From assembly GCA_013425425.1 (NCBI GenBank), contig JACCLJ010000006.1:1-5228 (forward strand): a stretch of 5,228 nt of DNA. Direction: 5' to 3'. Every line of letters starts with the position of its first letter. Within the stretch, counting starts at the first letter, position 1. The notes beneath the pieces were generated by a model. The model searched no databases and had not been told where the DNA came from. It saw nothing but the letters and a program-made list of their open reading frames with translations. The translations under genes were made by a program, and so were the position numbers. Shown one piece after another: positions 1-5,228 of this stretch. Origin of the DNA: Microcaldota archaeon (GTDB taxonomy: Archaea > Micrarchaeota > Micrarchaeia > Anstonellales > Bilamarchaeaceae).

Positions 1-352
1 GAGCCACCAAGGGTTGGGTTGTTCATCCATTAAAGTCCCACATGAGCTGGGTTCAGTACGTCGCGAGACAGTACGGTAGTATCTTCTGGAAGTGTTGCCT
101 CTTGAGAGGAAGGATCTTTGAGTACGAGAGGAACGGAGATCCGGCGCCTCTGGTTTACCGGTTGTCAGTATGGCACTGCCGGGCAGCTACGCGCCATGTC
201 GATAAGACCTGAAAGCATCTAAGGTCGAAGCGACTCTCAAGACGAGGAGGCAAATGCCGCGGATAGCAGATCCGTTTGATAGGACCGGGGTGTAAGAACT
301 AAGCGCAAGCGAGGTTTTCAGCCCGCGGTTACTAAAGGCCTATTTCTAACCC
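1..352 (+). rRNA. 23S ribosomal RNA, 3' end (partial)
   Basis: This is the last part of a large-subunit rRNA gene; its 5' part lies outside the window. Landmarks are recognisable in order. The A-loop (around 14-28, with TGTTCA at 20-25) comes first. It is followed by the peptidyl-transferase segment GAGCTGGGTTCAG (44-56) and the GTCGCGAGACA stretch (60-70). The universal sarcin-ricin loop AGTACGAGAGGAAC is at 121-134. The flanking GTAC (56-59) and GTAC (71-74) can pair with each other. From memory, E. coli has GAAC/GTTC at this place, so this would be a compensated base-pair swap that preserves the helix. Domain VI ends near GGTTACTAAAGGCC (327-340). The TCTAACCC at 345-352 resembles the bacterial CTTAACC terminus that pairs with the 5' end, so I place the mature end near 352, uncertain by about 10 bases. 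The sequence looks archaeal and shows no intron or degeneration. Confidence 0.95.
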
Positions 353-378
353 ATTACAGAGTCTCTGGGTGCTTCCTG

Positions 379-424
379 CTTTCTGTTATCTCTTTCTACA
401 CTTTTCTCTGATTTTTTTCTTTTT
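379..424 (+). terminator. T-rich archaeal terminator behind the 23S gene
   Basis: The stretch after the rRNA is strongly pyrimidine-rich and ends in a run of seven T, one C and five T (412-424). Archaeal RNA polymerase is known to terminate at oligo-T tracts on the non-template strand without needing a strong hairpin. The position directly behind a heavily transcribed rRNA gene supports this role. No 5S rRNA or tRNA lies between the 23S end and this tract. Confidence 0.55.
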
Positions 425-463
425 CATAACGCTTAGCGTTTGCTATATGTGGGGTTTGTGAAA

Positions 464-724
464 ATGACGAGAATAAGGGCGGTGCTGCGGAAAGGGCCCG
501 AAGTGGCCCGGGATGCGGTGAGATATGCAAGGGCTGCAGCCATCGTCAAGGCCAGCAAATTCCTGTCGAATCCATTCACGACCAATTTTATTGTAGGCGC
601 CTCGAAGCCGAAGCACGAGCTTGAGCTTTCGCTTGAGAGGTTCAGATGCGAATGGGAAAAGAGAAAGCCCGAGCCGGACGAATGGCTGAAGTATTTCGAA
701 ACGGGCTACGAGTTCAGGCACTAG
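464..724 (+). CDS. Small basic hypothetical protein, 86 aa
   Basis: I do not recognise the family. The protein is soluble-looking and charged. Residues 1-35 are Arg/Lys/Ala-rich and probably helical (MTRIRAVLRKGPEVARD at the start), and the C-terminal half is rich in Glu, Lys, Trp and aromatic residues. There is no signal peptide, membrane segment or Cys pair that suggests zinc binding. The ATG at 464 is preferred. The frame is also open upstream to a TTG at 440 and a GTG at 449, but these lie almost against the T-rich terminator and would leave little room for a promoter. The ribosome site is weak (GTGGGG at 449-454). Third codon positions are mostly G or C, and Arg codons are mainly AGG/AGA, as in the phosphoenolpyruvate synthase gene downstream. 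That supports this strand over the overlapping open frame on the other strand. It is a stand-alone gene, with 81 bases separating it from the next. Confidence 0.6.
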   Translation: MTRIRAVLRKGPEVARDAVRYARAAAIVKASKFLSNPFTTNFIVGASKPKHELELSLERFRCEWEKRKPEPDEWLKYFETGYEFRH

Positions 725-750
725 CGCAAAACTTTTTCCGCACCACTTAC

Positions 751-759
751 TATTTTAAA
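751..759 (+). promoter_or_regulatory. Candidate TATA box for the ppsA-hjc unit
   Basis: The AT-rich block TATTTTAAA stands out in a short intergenic region. If it is a TATA box, transcription would start about 25 bases downstream, near 780. That would give a leader of roughly 25 bases carrying the ribosome binding site. The match to the archaeal consensus is moderate, and the purine-rich BRE expected just upstream is poor (CACTTAC). Confidence 0.4.
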
Positions 760-791
760 CCTAATCTCTGAAAGGTAGTCATCTTTTCTTA

Positions 792-797
792 GAGGTG
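792..797 (+). promoter_or_regulatory. Shine-Dalgarno site of ppsA
   Basis: GAGGTG is complementary to the conserved CACCTC near the 3' end of archaeal 16S rRNA. It lies 8 bases before the ATG at 806. This fixes that ATG as the start, rather than the next in-frame ATG at codon 5. Confidence 0.75.
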
Positions 798-805
798 CGG
801 GCAAT

Positions 806-3169
806 ATGAAGAATGTAATGTGGTTCAAGGAGCTGAGCAGGAAGAGCCTTGCGGAAGCAGGCGGGAAGGGAGCAAATCTCGGCGAAATGTACGAAGCCGG
901 ATTTCCCGTGCCTCCCGGATTTGTCGTCACCAGCGGAGCCTATTTCAAGCATCTTGATGCGAACAATCTCCGCGAACCGATAACGAAGATCCTGGCGAGC
1001 CTTGACGTAAACGACAATGATGCGCTGCAGAAGGCATCAGAAGACATAAAAAGAATGATAATAGAAGGGCAGATCCCGAGGGATATTTACGAGGATATAC
1101 TCAACTCTTACAGAAGAATGAATGACATGAGCGGAAGGCAGGTCTATGTTGCTGTGCGGTCGAGCGCGACTGCCGAGGATTTGCCCACCGCCTCGTTTGC
1201 AGGGCAGCAATCCACTTATCTTAATATTTTCGGAGAAAAGGAGGTTGCGAACGCGGTCAGGGAATGCTGGGCCTCGCTGTTCGAATCAAGGGCGATATTC
1301 TACCGGGTGCAGAACAAGTTCGAGCATATGAAGGTCGGGCTTGCAGCAGTGGTGCAGATGATGGTGCAGAGCGAGAAGGCAGGCGTGGTGTTCACGGTAG
1401 ACCCGATGACGCAGAACAATGATATTATTTCCATCGAAGCCGCGTACGGGCTTGGCGAAGTTGTTGTGAGCGGCTCCATAACCCCGGATACGTACAGAGT
1501 AGACAAAAACAAGATGGAGATAGCAGACAAAAAAATAGCGAAGCAGCCGTGGATGCTCATCAAGATGGAGGGAAAGAACAGGAAGGTTGACATAAAGGAC
1601 GATATGCAGGGACACCAGAAGCTCAGCGACATGGAGATAAAGGACCTTGCGAAGATGTCCGCAAGGATAGAGGAGCATTACCAGTTCCCGCAGGATATAG
1701 AGTATGCATTTGAAAAAGGAAATCTTTACATCGTGCAGTCAAGGCCGATAACAACGCTGGACAAGGAGAAGAAAGAGACAAAAAAGGAGGGTGTGAAAAT
1801 GGAGGGGAAAAGCGCATCTGAAGCGAAAATACTGCTTAAGGGCCTGGGCGCATCGCCCGGCGTGGGAGTCGGAACTGTCAAGATAATAAAATCCTCAAAG
1901 GAGATCAAGAGGATGGAGAGCGGCGATGTGCTCGTCACGGAGATGACGACGCCCGATTTCGTTCCCGCGATGAAAAAGGCCGCCGCGATCGTGACGGATA
2001 CCGGAGGGATGACGAGCCATGCGGCGATAGTCAGCCGCGAGCTGGGGGTTCCATGCGTCGTAGGCTCGCAGGAAGCGACAAAAATCCTTAAGGAAGGGGA
2101 AACGATAAGCGTTGACGGAACGCACGGCATAATCTACGAGGGCATGCTTGCGGCACCTGAAGGGAAGAAAGAGGCGGCTGCAGCTGCCGGAACCAACGGC
2201 GCTGGATACGTGCCGATAACCGGGACGAAGATTTACGTGAATATTGCGGATGTCGACCAGGCCGAAAGGGTTGCGGCACTGCCCGTCGACGGAGTAGGCC
2301 TGCTGAGAGCGGAGTTCATTATTGCCGGCATAGGCGCGCATCCGAGAAAGATGATCGTGGATGGGAAGGAAAATGAGTTCATCGACAAATTGGCAGCGGA
2401 CCTGAGAAGGTTTGCCGCTGCATTCTATCCGAGGCCGGTCGTTTACCGCGCAACGGATTTCAAGACGAACGAGTACAAGAACCTGGATGGCGGGGAGAAG
2501 TACGAGCCGCACGAGGAGAATCCGATGATGGGATACAGGGGAGCGGCGAGATATATACGCGAACCAGACCTCTTCAAGATGGAGCTGAAGGCGATAAAGA
2601 AGGTGCGCGATGAGTACCACCTCAAGAACCTCTGGCTCATGATTCCGTTCATACGAAAAATCGGGGAGCTGCGCGCGATAAAGGAATCGATGCAGGAGAC
2701 GGGCATTTACCGAACGAAGGATTTCAAGCTGTGGATAATGGTCGAGGTGCCGAGCACGGTTTTCCTCATAGACAAATTCTGCGAGGAGGGGATAGACGGC
2801 GTTTCGATAGGCACGAACGACCTCACGCAGCTCATCCTCGGAATAGACCGGGACAACACGACCATGGCAAAGGCATTCGATGAGAGGAATGATGCCGTGC
2901 TGCGGGCGCTGAAGATAGTCATTACAACGTGCAACGACTACGGGGTTACGTGTTCGCTGTGCGGCCAGGCGCCGAGCGTCTATCCGGAATTCGCGGAGAA
3001 GCTTGTCGAATTCGGAATCACGAGCATTTCCGTCAATCCGGATGCGGTCGAAAGGACGAGAAGAATAGTGCTCAGCGCAGAGCAGAAGATAATACTTTCA
3101 AGGCTTTCGGCGCTTACGAAGAACATAGCCGACGACAAGAAGAAGACGACGGCGCCGGAAGACGATTGA
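806..3169 (+). CDS. ppsA: Phosphoenolpyruvate synthase (pyruvate, water dikinase)
   Basis: This cytoplasmic enzyme (EC 2.7.9.2) makes phosphoenolpyruvate from pyruvate, ATP and water, releasing AMP and phosphate. It is the entry step of gluconeogenesis, and in some archaea it may also run towards pyruvate. At 787 aa it is full length for the family (E. coli about 792). The N-terminal ATP-grasp domain (about 1-315) carries GGKGANLGEM (19-28), VAVRSSATAEDLP (115-127), VVFTVDP (194-200), YGLGEVVVSG (214-223), PQDIEY (295-300) and QSRP (311-314). A Lys/Glu-rich linker (about 318-340) leads to the swivelling phosphohistidine domain, with GGMTSHAAIVSREL (400-413) and the phosphorylated His at 405. 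The C-terminal pyruvate-binding barrel has GVGLLRAEFI (496-505), NPMMGYRGA (572-580), VEVPS (646-650), GTNDLTQL (669-676) and CGQAPS (719-724) with the acid/base Cys719. No key residue is missing, and no intein interrupts the His site. The gene hjc follows after 17 bases. Confidence 0.97.
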   Translation: MKNVMWFKELSRKSLAEAGGKGANLGEMYEAGFPVPPGFVVTSGAYFKHLDANNLREPITKILASLDVNDNDALQKASEDIKRMIIEGQIPRDIYEDILNSYRRMNDMSGRQVYVAVRSSATAEDLPTASFAGQQSTYLNIFGEKEVANAVRECWASLFESRAIFYRVQNKFEHMKVGLAAVVQMMVQSEKAGVVFTVDPMTQNNDIISIEAAYGLGEVVVSGSITPDTYRVDKNKMEIADKKIAKQPWMLIKMEGKNRKVDIKDDMQGHQKLSDMEIKDLAKMSARIEEHYQFPQDIEYAFEKGNLYIVQSRPITTLDKEKKETKKEGVKMEGKSASEAKILLKGLGASPGVGVGTVKIIKSSKEIKRMESGDVLVTEMTTPDFVPAMKKAAAIVTDTGGMTSHAAIVSRELGVPCVVGSQEATKILKEGETISVDGTHGIIYEGMLAAPEGKKEAAAAAGTNGAGYVPITGTKIYVNIADVDQAERVAALPVDGVGLLRAEFIIAGIGAHPRKMIVDGKENEFIDKLAADLRRFAAAFYPRPVVYRATDFKTNEYKNLDGGEKYEPHEENPMMGYRGAARYIREPDLFKMELKAIKKVRDEYHLKNLWLMIPFIRKIGELRAIKESMQETGIYRTKDFKLWIMVEVPSTVFLIDKFCEEGIDGVSIGTNDLTQLILGIDRDNTTMAKAFDERNDAVLRALKIVITTCNDYGVTCSLCGQAPSVYPEFAEKLVEFGITSISVNPDAVERTRRIVLSAEQKIILSRLSALTKNIADDKKKTTAPEDD

Positions 3170-3186
3170 CCGGCCAGGGCGCTTTT

Positions 3187-3567
3187 ATGCAGACATACAG
3201 GAAGGGCTCGCGTGCCGAAAGGGAGCTTATCGACTATTTTTCCGGCAAGGGCTATTCCGTAATACGGGCCGCGGGCAGCGGGGTGAATTCGCTCAGCCCG
3301 GACATCCTCGCCTTCAAGCACGGCATGCAGTTCGCTTTCGAATCAAAAGCCATAGAGAGGGACAACCTGAACATAGACAGGGACCAGTTCACTAATCTTC
3401 AGGGATGGGAAGCGAACACGGGCATTACCTGTTATATTGCATGGAGACGGCGCGGCAGGCAGTGGAGATTCGTTCCGCTATCGCTCTTCAGCGAAAGCGA
3501 AAAAAGCTTCGGGATTTCCTGGAAAAAAGCAGAGATGGGCGGAAAGGAGCTTGGGGAATTTTCATGA
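3187..3567 (+). CDS. hjc: Holliday junction resolvase Hjc
   Basis: This is an archaeal nuclease that cuts four-way DNA junctions symmetrically during recombination and fork repair, acting as a dimer on the nucleoid. At 126 aa it matches the family length (Pyrococcus Hjc is about 123). The start YRKGSRAERELIDYF (4-18) is the Hjc signature. The metal-binding and catalytic set of the restriction-endonuclease-like fold is complete: Glu11, Asp39 (in SPDIL), and Glu52 and Lys54 (in FESKA). Gln65 and the later CYIAWRR strand also fit the family. The ATG at 3187 gives the usual N-terminus. A TTG at 3166, overlapping the end of ppsA, would add seven residues and is less likely. No clear Shine-Dalgarno lies in the 17-base gap, so translation is probably coupled to ppsA (inference). 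The stop codon overlaps that of the minus-strand gene. Confidence 0.93.
   Translation: MQTYRKGSRAERELIDYFSGKGYSVIRAAGSGVNSLSPDILAFKHGMQFAFESKAIERDNLNIDRDQFTNLQGWEANTGITCYIAWRRRGRQWRFVPLSLFSESEKSFGISWKKAEMGGKELGEFS
3500..3528 (-). terminator. Paired T6 tracts, possible terminator of the surface-protein gene
   Basis: Read on the minus strand, two runs of six T (3523-3528 and 3500-3505) lie 34 to 62 bases past the stop codon of the surface-protein gene, inside the end of hjc. Archaeal polymerase can stop at such tracts. On the plus strand these are Lys/Ser codons of hjc, so their presence may be partly coincidental. Confidence 0.3.
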
Positions 3568-5228
3568 AGGCTTGTAGAAGCCCTTTCTCCTTCCTTTTCC
3601 TATCGCGAATACGGTAAACGCAAGCACGGCTGCTATCCCGATTATTATGAGGAGCAGCAGCCACCAATACCAGCAGATGCCGAATACTCCTCCGCAGATT
3701 CCAAGGAAGCAGCATTCCTTCGGCTTTTCTTCTTCAGGTGGAGTTACTGGCGGAACTTCGGGCGGGACTTCCCCAGGAGGAACTTCGGGAGTTATCTCTT
3801 CCGGCGGAACCTCCGGCGTAATCTCCTCAGGCGGTATTTCAGGAGTTATCTCTTCTTCGGGAGGAACCTCTTCACCCGGCTGCTCCTCCGGCGGGATTTC
3901 CTCCGACTGGCAGCAGGTCAAGTCGAAGCCCTGTTCGAGATTCTGGTAGCCGCCCGCGCTTGCAAGTATGCGGTATGCGCCGTCCATGCTTAACGCCGCT
4001 TCGGCTATGCCATCCGAGTCGGTGTATACGGTCGCTTCGGCAACGTAGCCGGCTGCGCCGAGATATTGTATCGCAACCCTTGCATCGGATACGGGCAAGC
4101 CGCTGGCTCCGGTAATCGTGATTCTCAAAATATCATCGGGGCATATGTAATCGCGCGTGGCGGACATCCTCTTCAATTCGGTGCCGCCGTCGGAAGGCGG
4201 AGACGGAGGATCCAGCCTTACGATTGCATATGATGAGAAGTTCGTTGTCGCGAAACTGAGCGTTCCTGCGACCGCGTCGTATGTGATATTCTGGCAGCGC
4301 GCTGGATCGCACTCCGTCCCGTTTTCCACTATGAGCGCATAGTCGGTAGTGAAATCCGGATAGTAGTAGATGCTGCCGTCGTAAGTGCTGACGTTTTCGA
4401 ATACTATGAGCACGACCCTGCCGTCAAGGAACGTGTATGCGCTGGAATTCATGGATATCATGCTGTTCTCCATGTGCTGCTGCTCTGAAGAGAGCCATAT
4501 GTCCCCGGTCACGCCGTTGTTAAGCCCGTAGATTATCGCGTATGCTTCCGGCTGCTTAAGCTTCACGTTGAAATCGTAGTTTATGTTCGTGAGCAGCATC
4601 GACGAGTTGAACAGGCTTATTGTAGGCCCGCCTATGGCGTTGTTGAAGCGAACGTCGTTCATGCTCGTGTTCCACGAGTTCACGAATTTCAGCCAGCAGT
4701 CCAGCGTGCTCGTGTTGGTGTTTTGCAGCGAGAATTCAGGCGCCCCGTCAACCGCGAATATGGTGTCGTTGGCGCATCCGAGCGGCAGTTCGCCTAAGCT
4801 TGGGATGCCGCCCATGGAGAAGTTCGTGACGCCGGGCGCCCATTTGGTTATGTTTATGGTCATGCTGCCTTCCGAAAGATAAAGGTTCGAGATGCTGGCA
4901 TTTTCGAAATCAGCGAATGCCATCACCGGCACGCCGTATATTTCCGAATTTATGATGTCTCCGCCGATAAATGCCCCTCCGACAACATTGGAATTTTCAA
5001 TTCTTCCGCACGCCAGGTCGCCAAACGGCAGGTCGATAGTGATTCCCTGCTCCGCAAGTATCGGAGTTATGTTTCTCGATATGTAAACGAAGCCAGTAAG
5101 GTTGGAGTTGCTTACGTTCGCGCAGTCTATGTCCGCCATTATTATCTTTGAATTGTCTATGTTGCTCCTTCCTATGCCCGTCTGGTATCTTATCGGCGTA
5201 TCGGTTATGTTTGAGTCGTAAGCCATCC
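3562..5228 (-). CDS. Large N-glycosylated surface protein with C-terminal membrane anchor, 3' part
   Basis: This is a cell-surface protein of unknown function, with its 5' end beyond the window. The frame stays open at the edge, where the last partial codon is NGG and cannot be a stop. The visible Met (5226) opens directly into repeats without a signal peptide, so I treat the gene as truncated. Counting from that Met (554 aa), pentapeptide-like repeats occupy 5-45 and 74-119. A beta-rich region runs to about 338 and ends in LSFATTNFSSYAIV, a pattern seen near the end of other archaeal surface proteins. Next come a DPPSPPSDGG hinge, an Ig-like or carboxypeptidase-regulatory-like domain (about 351-439), a Pro/Glu stalk (441-504) and a Cys cluster (505, 506, 511, 518). 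A transmembrane helix (519-542) and the basic tail GKGRRKGFYKPS follow, giving an outside-facing protein with a short cytoplasmic end. Sixteen N-X-S/T sequons occur, all before residue 332. An adhesin or envelope component is plausible but unproven. Confidence 0.85.
   Translation of the reverse strand, partial: MAYDSNITDTPIRYQTGIGRSNIDNSKIIMADIDCANVSNSNLTGFVYISRNITPILAEQGITIDLPFGDLACGRIENSNVVGGAFIGGDIINSEIYGVPVMAFADFENASISNLYLSEGSMTINITKWAPGVTNFSMGGIPSLGELPLGCANDTIFAVDGAPEFSLQNTNTSTLDCWLKFVNSWNTSMNDVRFNNAIGGPTISLFNSSMLLTNINYDFNVKLKQPEAYAIIYGLNNGVTGDIWLSSEQQHMENSMISMNSSAYTFLDGRVVLIVFENVSTYDGSIYYYPDFTTDYALIVENGTECDPARCQNITYDAVAGTLSFATTNFSSYAIVRLDPPSPPSDGGTELKRMSATRDYICPDDILRITITGASGLPVSDARVAIQYLGAAGYVAEATVYTDSDGIAEAALSMDGAYRILASAGGYQNLEQGFDLTCCQSEEIPPEEQPGEEVPPEEEITPEIPPEEITPEVPPEEITPEVPPGEVPPEVPPVTPPEEEKPKECCFLGICGGVFGICWYWWLLLLIIIGIAAVLAFTVFAIGKGRRKGFYKPS
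3601..3672 (-). other. C-terminal transmembrane anchor and flanking basic tail
   Basis: Residues 519-542 form a strongly hydrophobic helix. It begins with an aromatic belt (WYWW), continues with LLLLIIIGIAAVLAF, and is followed by GKGRRKG. Positive charges after the helix, together with the sequon-rich part before it, place the C-terminus in the cytoplasm. I see no PGF-CTERM-like sorting motif, so permanent membrane anchoring is the simplest reading. Confidence 0.9.
3776..3856 (-). repeat. Three tandem 27-bp units encoding the Pro/Glu stalk
   Basis: Units at 3776-3802, 3803-3829 and 3830-3856 encode the nine-residue repeats ITPEIPPEE, ITPEVPPEE and ITPEVPPGE (protein 460-486; DNA and protein unit boundaries are offset by a few bases). 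Degenerate copies extend the Pro/Glu stretch on both sides, to protein residues 441-504. The stalk is expected to be extended and acidic, lifting the ectodomain off the membrane. Confidence 0.85.
3910..4176 (-). other. Ig-like / carboxypeptidase-regulatory-like domain of the surface protein
   Basis: Residues 351-439 form a compact beta domain. It opens with YICPDDILRITITG and continues with the segments GLPVSDARVAIQYLG, ATVYTDSDGIAEAAL and GAYRILASAGGYQ. The motif of a strand, then T-D-x-D-G-x-A, then a strand ending in Y-x-I-x-A-x-x-x-G-Y, is typical of such extracellular spacer domains. Cys362 could bridge to Cys438 or Cys439. It contains no N-glycosylation sequon. Confidence 0.6.
4870..5214 (-). 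repeat. Pentapeptide-like repeat region in the surface protein
   Basis: The protein reads in a five-residue register. Residues 21-45 give SNIDN, SKIIM, ADIDC, ANVSN, SNLTG. Residues 74-103 give GRIEN, SNVVG, GAFIG, GDIIN, SEIYG, VPVMA. After one extra Phe, 105-119 give ADFEN, ASISN, LYLSE. The central residue is Ile, Val, Leu or Phe, and the residue two before it is mostly Ser, Ala or Gly. This is the pattern of pentapeptide-repeat right-handed beta-helices. A non-repeating insert (about 46-73) separates the two blocks, and the array may continue upstream of the window. Confidence 0.65.

Noticed and set aside
349..370. Inverted repeat ACCCA/TGGGT behind the 23S end, as a hairpin terminator or processing stem
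   Set aside because: The stem is only five pairs with a 12-base loop and overlaps the probable mature rRNA end. The T-rich tract downstream explains termination better.
443..721. A 92-codon minus-strand frame opposite the small hypothetical gene
   Set aside because: The plus strand has G/C-rich third positions and codon use like ppsA, and the minus-strand product looks random (His/Pro/Phe-rich end). I kept only the plus-strand gene, with moderate confidence.
1949..2065. Possible intein at the phosphohistidine site of ppsA, as known in some archaeal homologs
   Set aside because: The GGMTSHAAIVSREL motif is continuous and the protein has normal length, so no intein is present.
1286..2130. Several overlapping minus-strand frames of 110-134 codons opposite ppsA
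   Set aside because: They are shadows of the phosphoenolpyruvate synthase reading frame. They overlap each other in different frames and show no domain or ribosome site.
1895..2620. A 241-codon open frame on the minus strand inside ppsA
   Set aside because: It lies wholly within a conserved enzyme gene, has a low-complexity Arg/Leu/His-type composition and no recognisable domain. The codon bias of the plus-strand gene is enough to keep this frame open.
2929..3186. In-frame 5' extension of hjc by 86 codons into ppsA
   Set aside because: Known Hjc proteins begin right at the YRKGS motif, and the ATG at 3187 gives exactly that. The extension overlaps the conserved end of ppsA in another frame.
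3581..3602. Pyrimidine tract past hjc as a plus-strand terminator
   Set aside because: It contains only short T runs broken by C and is explained by Lys/Arg/Gly codons of the minus-strand tail. It is too weak to call.
3647..3949. Plus-strand 100-codon Gly/Ser/Thr-rich frame opposite the surface-protein stalk
   Set aside because: It is the complement of the Pro/Glu repeat region, and its repetitive GGTS pattern follows from that. The minus-strand frame has a membrane anchor and only silent changes between units.

Overview
This is a chromosomal segment from an archaeon. The rRNA tail, the archaeal-type Holliday junction resolvase Hjc, the arginine (AGG/AGA) and isoleucine (ATA) codon preferences, the oligo-T stretches in place of hairpin terminators, and the N-glycosylated, C-terminally anchored surface protein all point that way. 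The style of the surface protein, and a 23S gene with no 5S or tRNA right behind it, fit a small-genome DPANN-type lineage (for example Micrarchaeota or Diapherotrites). That narrower placement is an inference and is not proven by the window.

Layout, left to right. Bases 1 to about 352 are the 3' end of a 23S rRNA gene, including the A-loop, part of the peptidyl-transferase centre and the sarcin-ricin loop. A T-rich tract (379-424) probably ends the rRNA transcript. A small orphan gene of 86 codons (464-724) follows. Next come a promoter-like AT-rich element and a good Shine-Dalgarno site, then a complete phosphoenolpyruvate synthase gene (806-3169). Seventeen bases later lies hjc (3187-3567), a complete resolvase with all its expected catalytic residues. 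On the minus strand, converging on hjc, is the 3' part of a large surface-protein gene (3562 to beyond the window edge). It has pentapeptide-repeat segments, many N-glycosylation sequons, an Ig-like domain, a Pro/Glu stalk made of tandem repeats, a Cys cluster, a transmembrane helix and a basic cytoplasmic tail.

The genes do not form one pathway. The ppsA-hjc pair is probably co-transcribed because of its spacing, although it joins gluconeogenesis with recombination. The surface protein is an independent unit read from the other strand. It meets hjc at a 6-base palindrome that supplies the final Ser and stop codons of both genes.

I see no mobile element, CRISPR array, tRNA or phage gene. I also see no clear new multi-gene system. 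The most interesting material is the architecture of the surface protein and the convergent gene junction.
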